64,000 nucleotides of DNA, from positions 50,021 through 114,020 of the forward strand of contig CAJOJE010000001.1 in NCBI GenBank assembly GCA_905234865.1, in the 5' to 3' direction. Source of the DNA: Candidatus Gastranaerophilales bacterium (GTDB lineage Bacteria > Cyanobacteriota > Vampirovibrionia > Gastranaerophilales > Gastranaerophilaceae). This document shows positions 52,985 to 61,847 of this stretch, one piece after another (within the stretch, counting starts at the first letter, position 1; each line of letters starts with the position of its first letter). The notes below the pieces were generated by a model that saw only the letters and a list, made by a program, of their open reading frames with translations, did not search any database and was not told where the DNA came from. The position numbers and the translations under genes are program-made.

Positions 52985-53917
52985 ATGGCTGATTACTCAA
53001 TAGGTAATTTCCAAATTGAAACAAAAAATGCTTACGACGCCCTGCTTAAAGCTGAAGCAACCAGTGACAGAATTTTGAAGGCCGTTGATAAAAACAGCGA
53101 CACGAAAATTTCCGAGGATGAGTTGATTTCCCTTGTAGACGAAAGTTCGTCGGGCATTGCTAATCTTGGAGGAACAACAAACGCAACAGACTCAAAGCAG
53201 TCGTATTTGCAACAGCAACAGACCCTGCAAACCCAATTAAGCGCTCTTTATTCAAAATTGGGTAAAGCAAAAGACACAGAAACCATGTCGCAAATTATGT
53301 CGCAAATTAAATCTACTCAAGCGCAACTGGATTCTGTTATGAATTCTTATTATTCTACTTTGGTTCAACCCAACCCCGGAACAAATTCAAGCGTAATAAC
53401 CGGCGGATTGGGCGGAGCTTTAACGGGCGGCGGCGGAGCAAACATTTTGGGCGGCAGCGATGCGGGTACTAAAACCGCAAATTATGCTATTCAATTTGAC
53501 GGAAGCGATGCTTCAAAAATGGAAAGCATTATGACATCTAACGGCTGCCAATTCGACTCCGGGGCATGGTGCGCCGATTTTGTCACTTTTGCAACCAAAA
53601 TGACATACGGTTCAAATTCTCCGCATGACTTTTTAAATTCTTGTCCCAACAAGGCTTCTTGTCCTGAAATCGGCAGCTGGGCGGAATCCAAAGGTATTTA
53701 TACAACCGATATCAGCAAAGTACAACCCGGTGATTTTGTACTTTACGGTTCAAGAGGCGACGAACGTCACATAGGTATTGTAACCAAAGTTAATTCAGAC
53801 GGTACGGTTGATACGATTGAAGGTAATACGTCCGATGATAACGGCGGTTATAACGGCGGTGTCGTAAATCAGCACTCCCATGTATCAAGGTGGGGCGGTT
53901 TTGTTTTGATGCATTAG
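52985..53917 (+). CDS. EF-hand and CHAP amidase-domain protein
   Basis: A 310-residue protein. The ATG at 52985 is chosen over one 54 bases upstream because of its AAGGGAC ribosome site and because the upstream part overlaps the promoter. Residues 35-47 form an EF-hand (DKNSDTKISEDEL), about 75-120 a Gln-rich helix, then a Gly-rich linker (GGLGGALTGGGGANILGGS), then CHAP with nucleophile C196 (GAWCADFV), H262 (ERHIGIV) and TVDTIEGNTSDDNGGYNGG. The CHAP domain is about two-thirds identical to that of the gene at 44287. No signal peptide is visible despite an expected wall substrate. It is driven by a sigma-28-type promoter, as for flagellar-class muralytic factors. Confidence 0.87.
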   Translation: MADYSIGNFQIETKNAYDALLKAEATSDRILKAVDKNSDTKISEDELISLVDESSSGIANLGGTTNATDSKQSYLQQQQTLQTQLSALYSKLGKAKDTETMSQIMSQIKSTQAQLDSVMNSYYSTLVQPNPGTNSSVITGGLGGALTGGGGANILGGSDAGTKTANYAIQFDGSDASKMESIMTSNGCQFDSGAWCADFVTFATKMTYGSNSPHDFLNSCPNKASCPEIGSWAESKGIYTTDISKVQPGDFVLYGSRGDERHIGIVTKVNSDGTVDTIEGNTSDDNGGYNGGVVNQHSHVSRWGGFVLMH

Positions 53918-53966
53918 ATAAATATATAAGGATAAATCCTTTTTGTGTTTATGGGGTGAGTTTATT

Positions 53967-53999
53967 AAGCGGGCAGATAACTTTTCTGTCCGCTTTTAA
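53967..53999. terminator. Terminator between CHAP and dgt genes
   Basis: AAGCGGGCAGA, 7-base loop, TCTGTCCGCTTTT with one G-U pair, between convergent genes. Confidence 0.8.
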
Positions 54000-54020
54000 A
54001 TGAAAAAATATTTAAAATGT

Positions 54021-55274
54021 TCAGCAATTCATAATTTCATTAAACATTTTAATTGCGAAGCTGTCCGTCATGCCTGATATAAAATCAATTACCGCAACTT
54101 TATAATCATTTTCGTTATTTATGTCGTATATTACTTTATTAACAAATTTTTTATTTCTTCTGTCTTCTTCCGTTGCAAAATCAGAATATTTAATAAGCCA
54201 TTCTTTAAAAGTCGAACACAAAACGGGGTAAAATATTTCATCTTTTTGTAAATTATTAATCGTATTTGAATAATCAAAATATTCACAGAGTGTTTTTAAA
54301 ATCGTTTCTATGATTAAATCCGCATAAGAATGAAATGCGGTTAATCTTTTGTGGTTATATATGTTTTTATAATTGAAATCTTTTATCAATTTCATTATTT
54401 CATAATATTCTTTTGAAAAAGATAAACCGATATCGGGGTTTGAATTTTTACATAAATCCGCCGTAAAAAGGTGTACCAACGTGCTGGTATTAATTTCCGT
54501 CAATTTTTTATGACCGAATAAATCTTGTATAATTAATTCGAATTCATTAATTGATTCTTGAGTAAGTATCTTTTTAGAAAGCGCATCTTCAATGTCACGT
54601 CCCAAATATGCAATTTTATCGGCAATTTTAACCGCAACGCCTTCCCATGAATAACTTTGAAATTGGTTTGGAGAAGATATCGTTTCAAGGTCAATTTCTT
54701 CCTCTCTCGGCTTTAGTCCGTTTTCCATAACTTCTCCGCAATGGCAAACTATACCGTCACGAACCGCATAAGATAAGTTTAAATTTCTCTCCAATCCTTC
54801 GTAATCAGAGAGAGTTTCAATATAATCAATAAATCTTAAACTGTTTTTCTCATGCCAAAAATCTACTCCTGCGCCGATTTTGATTATCTTATCTTTAAGG
54901 ATTTTTTCTCCCGTATGACCAAAAGGCGGATGTCCTAAATCGTGTCCCGTTGCTATTGCTCGGACTAATTCGGTGTTCAGCCCCAAGTGCTTTGCAATTG
55001 TTTCGGCAGCTGATGATACATGGTTTACATGCTCAATTCTCGTACAAATGTGGTCGTTATTTGTTGCAAAAAATACTTGCGTTTTATGTTTTAATCTTCT
55101 GTATGCGTTAGAATATAAAATTCTGTGGTAATCTCTTTCAAAGGGAGCTCTTATGTCATCTTCTTTTCTGTATATCCGAAATAATCTTGAAGTTGCCCTT
55201 TCGTATTTCGGGTTGCCCTTCACCATTGCATAATCTATAAATAAATTTTCTTTAATAGTTGTTTTAAATGTCAT
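54021..55274 (-). CDS. dgt: Deoxyguanosinetriphosphate triphosphohydrolase-like HD protein
   Basis: This HD-domain hydrolase releases tripolyphosphate from dNTPs and so controls nucleotide pools. It has 417 residues. The metal-binding HD motif is ATGHDLGHPPFGHTGEKIL. The preceding RLKHKTQVFFATNNDHICTR plus IEHVNHV and the later VKIADKIAYLGRDIEDAL (second HD Asp) fit the dGTPase type 2 family. The start MTFKTTIKENLFIDYAMVKG fits. Six bases of G-poor sequence before the ATG give a weak ribosome site. It follows the M16 peptidase gene by 22 bases. Confidence 0.92.
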   Translation of the reverse strand: MTFKTTIKENLFIDYAMVKGNPKYERATSRLFRIYRKEDDIRAPFERDYHRILYSNAYRRLKHKTQVFFATNNDHICTRIEHVNHVSSAAETIAKHLGLNTELVRAIATGHDLGHPPFGHTGEKILKDKIIKIGAGVDFWHEKNSLRFIDYIETLSDYEGLERNLNLSYAVRDGIVCHCGEVMENGLKPREEEIDLETISSPNQFQSYSWEGVAVKIADKIAYLGRDIEDALSKKILTQESINEFELIIQDLFGHKKLTEINTSTLVHLFTADLCKNSNPDIGLSFSKEYYEIMKLIKDFNYKNIYNHKRLTAFHSYADLIIETILKTLCEYFDYSNTINNLQKDEIFYPVLCSTFKEWLIKYSDFATEEDRRNKKFVNKVIYDINNENDYKVAVIDFISGMTDSFAIKMFNEIMNC

Positions 55275-55296
55275 AGTTTATAAATTATAATCTTAT

Positions 55297-58212
55297 TTAC
55301 AGCCTTACCACTTCCCCTAAAGAGTTGATATAATTCATCTGATTGTTGATTGTATCCGAAGAAGCTAAAATTGAATATACGGGTTTATTTGAAAAAACAT
55401 GGTTTGCAGCATCTTTTATATCTTTTTTCGTGATTTTGTCAATTGCTTTAACGTACTCATCAATTCTTCTTATGCCGTAGGGTTGTGTCATATTCATTGA
55501 AAGGAGCGACGTCGTAACGTCGGGTAATTCCATTTGCAATGCGATATCCTGTTTTAATTGCATTTTAGCCGATTCAAATTCTTCATCGGATACTTCTTCC
55601 GTCATTAATCTGTCAGTGTTTTCTTTAAAGCCGTCAAGACATTTTTTTAAATTATCGTATTTGATGTCATTTTGTTTTTTATCATCCGTTGTTGATAAAA
55701 TTCTCATGGTTAATATACCCGAATTTTCAAACGATTGGATTTGGCTTGAAGTCGTATAAGCTAGTTTCCTTTTTTCTCGAAGGTCTGAGAACAATCTCGA
55801 TGAAGTTCCTCCGCCCAAGATTGTATTTAAAAGTTCAAACTTAATTTCATCTTCAATGTTACCCGATATTTCAAAGGAGTAATTTTTATAAATTTGTGCC
55901 TGATTTCTTTCTTCCGTATCCAAAAGAACTTTTTCCCGGGGATTCGGAGAATATGATTTCAGTAATTTTGGTGCATAAGGCTTAAATTTAACGTTGTTTG
56001 TATTTAATTGAGATAATGTCTGGTTTCTAAGTTCGGGGTGTTTTGAAAAAGGTGCGCTTACGACAAAATTTGATGAAGAGTTAAAAATTAAATTATTATA
56101 GTGATTTTTAACATCATCTATTGTCAATGTGTTTAGCCCTTCAAGGATTTGGGAGGGTGACGGGAAATATTTTCCGTATAATTCTGCCAAAAGGTTTGTG
56201 GAAGCGTCTTTATTCATTGATGAACAGTAAGTTCTTATTTTATCGACCGCAACTTTAAAATCTTCATCCGTAAAACGAGGTGCGTATATTGCTTCTTTCA
56301 TGGCATTTATGCCGTCATTTAAGTTTGTATACAGACAGTCCGATTTCGTTCTTATTTGAAAAGAATTTGCGTCCGTATCAAAATATACGGATTTTAAACT
56401 TGCATCATATAAAAAATCGCTTTTTGATTTATATTTTGATCCGTCGTTTAATATTTGGGTTAAAACATAAGAGCAGGCAGGGTTTTTCGGAGTGTTATTC
56501 TTGCAGGATAATCTCCAATCCAAATAACAATTTTCGGAATTAATATCGTTAAGTGCAACCGTTGCGTTATCGGGAAGGGAAATTTCTTCAACATGCTGAG
56601 TTGATACGGGTTTTCTTCCCTTAAAGGATATTTGATTTGTATTTGTCGACTGAACTTTTTTATGTTCGCTTTTGTTGTAATTTTTAAATATTTCATCCGG
56701 GGTCATATTATACGGATGTACGACGGAAACGGACATTTTTCCGAAATCAAGGTATTTATCCGTATAATCCGTAATATCTTTTGCGCTTAGAGAAGTTATT
56801 ATATTTTTGTATTCCGATATATCGTCAAAGTTTCCCGCTAAAAGCGATGTTCCGATTAAATTTGTTATACCTTCCGTATCTTCGTATTTTGAAGCTAAAC
56901 TTTTTAAAAGAGTATTTTTGACAATTCTCATCTCCTCATCCGTCGGAGGGTTTAAGACTACCGATTTAACCGTATCGTAGAATTTATCAATAGCTTTTGA
57001 ATCTTGTCCGCCTTGGGTTGCAAATTGGAAGATAAGTGCTTCCGGGTCATCTTTTTCAAGACCTACCTTTTGTCTGAAACGATTTCCGTATACATACATA
57101 TCGGATGTATTTTTTTGAAAACGCATGCCGTCTGCAAAAAGCAAAATATTCAGCGCTTGACCCGTTATGTTTGCTTTCGTATCGTTTGGTTTTTCGCCCG
57201 CAAAAGCGCAAAAAACATTTGTTGAACCGTCTGTGGGGGAAATGTAATCACATCTGATTGAATTTTGTATCGGCGTTAATTTTTCTTTCGTTCTGTACTT
57301 ATCGGCATTTTGAACGTAAGGTGTCGTAAAATTATCCGATATGATTTCTATTGCATCATTCGGGTTGAAATCGCCGGTTAAAACCGTATACATATTATCG
57401 GGCGTAAAATGTTTTTTCCAGTGATTATAAACATCATCTCTCGTCATGTTATTTACGGTTGCAATCGAGCCTGCAATCATATCATCCGATTTTGAATTTA
57501 TTTGGAATAAATTTCTGATTAAATCGTTCGTTGCTCTGTTTGCGACATTATCGTTGCACATGCTGATTTCCGACGTAACGGGTCCTCTTTCTTTTTCTAC
57601 CATATCTTTCGGGAATAAGGGACGGGTTAACATATCAGAGTGAAGCTCTATAATTCTTTTTAAAGTTTTATCGTCAACTATCGGCGATTCAATATAAAAA
57701 TCCGTTTGAGCGTAATCGGTTGAAGCGTTTGTTTCTGCGCCGAGTTTTCCGACTTCTTTAAAAAATCTTCCGGGGACAAGGTGTTCGCTTCCGTTAAACA
57801 CGTTGTGTTCATTAAAATGGCTTATGCCTCTGTTGTAGTCATTTTCATTCATAGAGCCTGCATTTACGAAAGTTTTAATTATCGTGGTTGCGTTTTCTCT
57901 GGGCATAAGTGCGACCGTTTGACCGTTTTTTAACGTGTATTTATAAATATTATCTCCATACGGAGTTTTTTCTATTCCGTCAAGTTTCCATTTGCCTGTT
58001 TCGCTTCTTGTTTTAACACCGTTTGGAAGGACACTGCTTTGGACGATATTATTTGTGTAATATTGTGCAGGATAGGAGTATAAATTATTCATACCCTGTA
58101 TTTGATTATACGGAATTTGGGGCATGGAATTTTCTTGAATTAAATTCTGCCTGTCGTTTGCTCCGTAAGGGTGTGTTGTATAAATCGGTATTTGATAGCT
58201 ATTCATACTCAT
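55297..58212 (-). CDS. M16 family zinc metallopeptidase (insulinase-like)
   Basis: A 971-residue peptidase with two M16 repeats. The inverted zinc motif H132-F-N-E135-H136 (HFNEHNVFNG) is intact, and E215 in ERGPVTSEIS is the third metal ligand. The second half (from about 545) lacks HxxEH and forms the non-catalytic partner (GGGTSSRLFSDLREKRKLAY is its substrate-binding loop). The N-terminal 75 residues are low-complexity, rich in Tyr, Asn, Pro and Gln, with no signal peptide. Bacterial M16 enzymes degrade peptides in the cytoplasm or periplasm. Its location here is unclear. Confidence 0.9.
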   Translation of the reverse strand: MSMNSYQIPIYTTHPYGANDRQNLIQENSMPQIPYNQIQGMNNLYSYPAQYYTNNIVQSSVLPNGVKTRSETGKWKLDGIEKTPYGDNIYKYTLKNGQTVALMPRENATTIIKTFVNAGSMNENDYNRGISHFNEHNVFNGSEHLVPGRFFKEVGKLGAETNASTDYAQTDFYIESPIVDDKTLKRIIELHSDMLTRPLFPKDMVEKERGPVTSEISMCNDNVANRATNDLIRNLFQINSKSDDMIAGSIATVNNMTRDDVYNHWKKHFTPDNMYTVLTGDFNPNDAIEIISDNFTTPYVQNADKYRTKEKLTPIQNSIRCDYISPTDGSTNVFCAFAGEKPNDTKANITGQALNILLFADGMRFQKNTSDMYVYGNRFRQKVGLEKDDPEALIFQFATQGGQDSKAIDKFYDTVKSVVLNPPTDEEMRIVKNTLLKSLASKYEDTEGITNLIGTSLLAGNFDDISEYKNIITSLSAKDITDYTDKYLDFGKMSVSVVHPYNMTPDEIFKNYNKSEHKKVQSTNTNQISFKGRKPVSTQHVEEISLPDNATVALNDINSENCYLDWRLSCKNNTPKNPACSYVLTQILNDGSKYKSKSDFLYDASLKSVYFDTDANSFQIRTKSDCLYTNLNDGINAMKEAIYAPRFTDEDFKVAVDKIRTYCSSMNKDASTNLLAELYGKYFPSPSQILEGLNTLTIDDVKNHYNNLIFNSSSNFVVSAPFSKHPELRNQTLSQLNTNNVKFKPYAPKLLKSYSPNPREKVLLDTEERNQAQIYKNYSFEISGNIEDEIKFELLNTILGGGTSSRLFSDLREKRKLAYTTSSQIQSFENSGILTMRILSTTDDKKQNDIKYDNLKKCLDGFKENTDRLMTEEVSDEEFESAKMQLKQDIALQMELPDVTTSLLSMNMTQPYGIRRIDEYVKAIDKITKKDIKDAANHVFSNKPVYSILASSDTINNQMNYINSLGEVVRL

Positions 58213-58317
58213 TCTAAATTATACAAAACTTCAATATTTTCAAACTTGCTTTTTTGTTCGTTATTTAATTAACTTTATGTTACAATTTTGTCGAACGATT
58301 TAAAAAGGAAATCTTTG

Positions 58318-59367
58318 ATGGTTATAAACGAAAAAGTAATCGGTATTCCGAGAGCGCTTATTTACTATAATTATATTCCGTTCTTTTCGGCTTTTTTTGA
58401 GCATTTGGGATTTAAAATAATTTATTCCGATTACACAACCAAAAAAACTCTGTCAGACGGTTCCTCCTTGGTTGTAACCGAAACATGCCTGCCGATTAAG
58501 GTGTATGTCGGGCATGTTTTAAATTTAATCGAAAAAGGCGTTAAGAACATTTTTGTTCCCTCAATTCAGTCAATTGCGCCAAAAGTATACAATTGTTCAA
58601 AAATAAGAGGGCTTCCCGATTTAATAAGAAATGTCGTAAAAGGCGATTATAACTTAATTGAAGCAACCTTTGACCGTTCGGATGAAAATTCCGACGTTAT
58701 TGATTTTTTCACTCAGGCGGTTAAACCTTTCGGTGTCAAAAACAAAAAATTAATTGAAGAAGGTATTGAAAAAGCATATATAAGGTACAATAACTACAAA
58801 GTCATGCTTCAGCACAACATGCCTTTTGATACGGCTCTTAAAAATGCCAAAGAGAATAATCTCGTAATTAAAAATGAAGAAATGAACGGCGAAATTAACG
58901 TAGCTTTAATTGCTCACGGGTATAATATCTATGATAAAAGAGTGTGCATGGATATTTTCAAAAAGCTCAAAAATTTAAACGTTAATGTTTATTCCGCTTA
59001 TAATTTAACCGAAGAACAATTAACCGACGGACTTCATTCTTTCGGCTCCGAGTTATATTGGGCTAATCAAGCCGAAATGTCGGGCGCAGCGGGATATTAC
59101 ATGCGCTCATTGGATATTGACGGTATCGTAACCATAACGGCATTCGGTTGCGGGCCCGATTCTTTGATGATTGAAGATATCAAAAGAAAGGCAAGAAAAT
59201 ATTCTAAGCCGTTATTAAATCTTACAATTGACGAACATACCGGTGAAGCGGGTTTTGTTACGAGGATTGAAGCATTTTGCGATATGCTCTCAAGAAAAAA
59301 ACGCTCCAACTTTGTTCAAAATGAAGAAATTGAGCTTGTTCGGGACTATTCAATTAACTTAAATTAA
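58318..59367 (+). CDS. Acyl-CoA dehydratase activase-related protein (DUF2229/HgdB-like)
   Basis: This 349-residue protein matches the DUF2229 module that usually sits C-terminal to a BadF-type activase in one long polypeptide. Motifs are IGIPRALIYYNYIPFFSAFF, VTETCLPIKVYVGHVLNLI, VPSIQSIAPKVYNCSKIRG, and near the end FGCGPDSLMIEDIKRKARKY followed by DEHTGEAGFVTRIEAFCDML. Conserved cysteines may hold an iron-sulfur cluster. The ATG at 58318 with AAGGAA upstream is preferred to a TTG at 58288. The activase itself is 6.4 kb away on the other strand, so the usual fusion is split here. The substrate is unknown. Confidence 0.85.
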   Translation: MVINEKVIGIPRALIYYNYIPFFSAFFEHLGFKIIYSDYTTKKTLSDGSSLVVTETCLPIKVYVGHVLNLIEKGVKNIFVPSIQSIAPKVYNCSKIRGLPDLIRNVVKGDYNLIEATFDRSDENSDVIDFFTQAVKPFGVKNKKLIEEGIEKAYIRYNNYKVMLQHNMPFDTALKNAKENNLVIKNEEMNGEINVALIAHGYNIYDKRVCMDIFKKLKNLNVNVYSAYNLTEEQLTDGLHSFGSELYWANQAEMSGAAGYYMRSLDIDGIVTITAFGCGPDSLMIEDIKRKARKYSKPLLNLTIDEHTGEAGFVTRIEAFCDMLSRKKRSNFVQNEEIELVRDYSINLN

Positions 59368-60224
59368 TCGATTTTTAAGTAATTTTTTATGTTCTTGTAT
59401 GCCATAAGTTCAATTTCATCTTTTGTGAGAAGTTTTTTATCCGAAAGATTTTGAACAATGTCGGGTAAAAGTTTTATTGAGCCGCCTAAAGTCCCGTTTT
59501 CGTCAAGTCCTGTTTTGTATACTTTCTTATTACAAAAAATACAGTATTCTAAATTCGACGAAGCAACGGGAAGCGCATCGGATATAAGAATAATTTTATT
59601 TTTAGGTCTTACCTTAAACGTTATTTTTAAAATGTCTTCATTTACATGGATTGTATCCGCTATAAGTTCGGTATAAATATTTTCATCCACAAGCGCTTTT
59701 GATTGCAGAGTCGATTTTTTATGCGTTAATTGCTCCATAGCGTTATAAAGATGACAAATTCCGTCTGCCTTATCAATCGAACTTGATATTGTATGTCCGA
59801 AATGTACTTTTATGTTTTTTGATTTTAAATAATTTATAAGGTCGTAATTATCCATTGTTTCGGGCGCTATTACGACAATTTTTACGATATCTTCAATGCC
59901 ATCCGCAATTTTTTTAAAATTTTCAATCGTAGGTTTTAAAAACACGTTCGGGTTTTGTACGCCGGGTTTTTTCGGACTCAAGAAAGTTCCTTCTAAATTT
60001 ACGCCGATAATTTTTGATGTTTTTTTATTTTGTCTTAATTTAACATCTTTTATAATTTTAAGTTTTTCTCTCAAATTTTGCGGCGTATCACCCGTAAGTG
60101 TCGGACAAAATGCTTCAATCTCTTTTTCAAAGGCGAGCGCTTGAAATTCTTCTAATTTTGTTTGGTTGATATTATCAAAGCAAATGCCAAATCCGCCATG
60201 GAGATGTATATCTATCACTTTCAT
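59364..60224 (-). CDS. NagA-like amidohydrolase, barrel-only form
   Basis: This resembles N-acetylglucosamine-6-phosphate deacetylase, which feeds amino sugars into glycolysis or wall recycling. Core motifs are present: VIDIHLHGGFG, NLEGTFLSPKKPG, VHFGHTISS, HLYNAMEQLTH, IADTIHVNED, catalytic Asp in LISDALPVA, and GTLGGS. The length, 287 residues (ATG at 60224, a TTG at 60239 possible), is about 90 short of NagA. Both halves of the beta-sandwich, before the HxH motif and after GTLGGS, are missing. The usual GPF and GAHN read GTF and GVQN, so substrate or activity may differ. It overlaps the convergent gene by 4 bases. Confidence 0.78.
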   Translation of the reverse strand: MKVIDIHLHGGFGICFDNINQTKLEEFQALAFEKEIEAFCPTLTGDTPQNLREKLKIIKDVKLRQNKKTSKIIGVNLEGTFLSPKKPGVQNPNVFLKPTIENFKKIADGIEDIVKIVVIAPETMDNYDLINYLKSKNIKVHFGHTISSSIDKADGICHLYNAMEQLTHKKSTLQSKALVDENIYTELIADTIHVNEDILKITFKVRPKNKIILISDALPVASSNLEYCIFCNKKVYKTGLDENGTLGGSIKLLPDIVQNLSDKKLLTKDEIELMAYKNIKNYLKID

Positions 60225-60324
60225 TTTTTCATTATACAAATTTTGACTTTTTATTTCAAATCCTTAATTAAATATTGTTGAAGTGAATTTGTAAACAAAT
60301 GTAAACTAACATTTGCTAAATTTC

Positions 60325-60352
60325 TAAAGTCAATACGGGGTATGGTCGATAT
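60325..60352 (+). promoter_or_regulatory. Sigma-28 (FliA)-type promoter
   Basis: TAAAGTCA, 12 bases, GTCGATAT, 31 bases before the start of the gene at 60383. TTTGTAAACAAATGTAAAC (60288-60306) lies ahead. Confidence 0.65.
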
Positions 60353-60382
60353 GTTTAATATCAAAACTATGGAGTAAAAACA

Positions 60383-61681
60383 ATGGGTATGGCAGCTTCG
60401 CAGGCAAGGTTTTTATCCTTGACCGCAAGAAAATCAAACGTAGAATGGGAAGGTCAACAAGTCAACCAGCAAAGAACGGCGCTTGCGAACGAATCGGCTA
60501 ATTTATACAATAAATTAACTTCAATTCCGGTTCCCACTCCTCCCACAACAAGCGATTATTATACAACGGTTTATACTTTTACGACATCGGAACTTGATGA
60601 AACTGCTCAATCGGGAAGTACGGAATATACTTTAAACAATATTTATACAACTCCTGACGGCACTTATGCCAATCTCTCATATACCGCTTATGAATGGCAA
60701 ACGGCTTTATCAAGAACGTATTCGGGCGATGTTAATTCAACCGTTGACCCCACAACGGGAAAAACAGGCTACTCTGTTAGTCTTGCAGACGGTTCGGTGC
60801 ATGATGCGGTAAAATATCATTATGTTCCGTCCAATACAAATGTTACTTTTGAACTTCAAGATAATCATGTTCAATTGGGAAATGTTGATTTTTCACTTGA
60901 TGATACGGGTAAAACAATATCCGGTACCGATGCTTTAGGTAATCCTTATTCTTATGAAGTTATAAAAAATTCTGACGGTACGTACACAATGACGGTTGCC
61001 GTTGAACAACAAGAAGAAGGCGAAAGCTACACTACATCCGTCGGCGGCGTTGATTATAACGTTATTTACGATGAAGAAACGGGAACTTATTCTGTTGAGA
61101 TAGCAGGTGCAAATGAATCCGATATTACGGGAAAATACGTAAACGATGACGGTAAAGCCAATGCTGCCGTCGGATATTTTGATGACGGTTTCCTTGAAGC
61201 CGACGGACTTCAAAACCAACCCGTTTTGGCTTATACAATCGGCAATCAAACATATTTCGTTTCTGCATCAGAATTTAAAAAAGGCGATTTTGCAAGTTCG
61301 TCATTTGTTCAATCGGTTGGTCATGAACAAAGAGTTGATTACCCTTGCACATATACAACGGCAGCTACGGGACGTTATCAAACCATAACCGTTACCGATG
61401 ATTACGGAATGTCCCACACATTCACGCTTAATGTTCAATCCGTTGAAGATGAAGAAGCGTATGCTCAAGCAATGTTGGATTATGAATATTCTCAGGCAAA
61501 ATATGAAAAACAAATTGCGGATATCAACGCTAAAACGGAAAAAATTCAACAAGAGGACAGAACTCTTGAATTGAGATTGAAACAATTAGATACCGAACAA
61601 AATGCCATTTCAACCGAAATGGATGCCGTTAAAAAGGTTATTGAAGATAATATCGAGGCTACATTCAAAACCTTTGCATAA
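60383..61681 (+). CDS. MGMAASQARF-type protein 1, helical ends with variable centre
   Basis: I know no function. It has 432 residues, one cysteine, and no signal peptide or membrane segment. The N-terminal 48 residues are helical (ASQARFLSLTARKSNVEWEG). The middle 300 are beta-rich, with Thr/Tyr/Asp/Gly repeats (TYTMTVAVEQQEEGESYTTS). The last 80 form a heptad coiled coil (QAKYEKQIADINAKTEKIQQ ... QLDTEQNAISTEMDAV) ending NIEATFKTFA. The ends are about 80 percent identical to the next gene while the centres differ, like flagellins and related filament proteins. It begins 15 bases after an ATGGAGTAA ribosome site. It is driven by a sigma-28-type promoter, and export by a flagellar-type route is my inference. 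Confidence 0.8.
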   Translation: MGMAASQARFLSLTARKSNVEWEGQQVNQQRTALANESANLYNKLTSIPVPTPPTTSDYYTTVYTFTTSELDETAQSGSTEYTLNNIYTTPDGTYANLSYTAYEWQTALSRTYSGDVNSTVDPTTGKTGYSVSLADGSVHDAVKYHYVPSNTNVTFELQDNHVQLGNVDFSLDDTGKTISGTDALGNPYSYEVIKNSDGTYTMTVAVEQQEEGESYTTSVGGVDYNVIYDEETGTYSVEIAGANESDITGKYVNDDGKANAAVGYFDDGFLEADGLQNQPVLAYTIGNQTYFVSASEFKKGDFASSSFVQSVGHEQRVDYPCTYTTAATGRYQTITVTDDYGMSHTFTLNVQSVEDEEAYAQAMLDYEYSQAKYEKQIADINAKTEKIQQEDRTLELRLKQLDTEQNAISTEMDAVKKVIEDNIEATFKTFA

Positions 61682-61715
61682 GATTTATTTCCATCTCCAT
61701 AGTTTAATAACTTTC

Positions 61716-61749
61716 CCGTATTCCTTTTTGGGAGTACGGTTTTTTTTTG
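61716..61749 (+). terminator. Terminator between the two MGMAASQARF genes
   Basis: CCGTATTCC, 5-base loop, GGGAGTACGG followed by ten T. The second paralogue therefore needs its own promoter. Confidence 0.85.
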
Positions 61750-61781
61750 TTAAGAAATGTTTCAATTAAGAGAATGTTTAC

Positions 61782-61809
61782 TAAAGTTTATATTCCTCTC
61801 ATCCGACAT
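61782..61809 (+). promoter_or_regulatory. Sigma-28 (FliA)-type promoter
   Basis: TAAAGTTT, 12 bases, TCCGACAT, 39 bases before the start at 61848. The -10 has one change (GACA for GATA) against the other sites. Confidence 0.6.
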
Positions 61810-61847
61810 ATATAGAGGATAAGGAAAACCCGACAAGGAGACAATAA

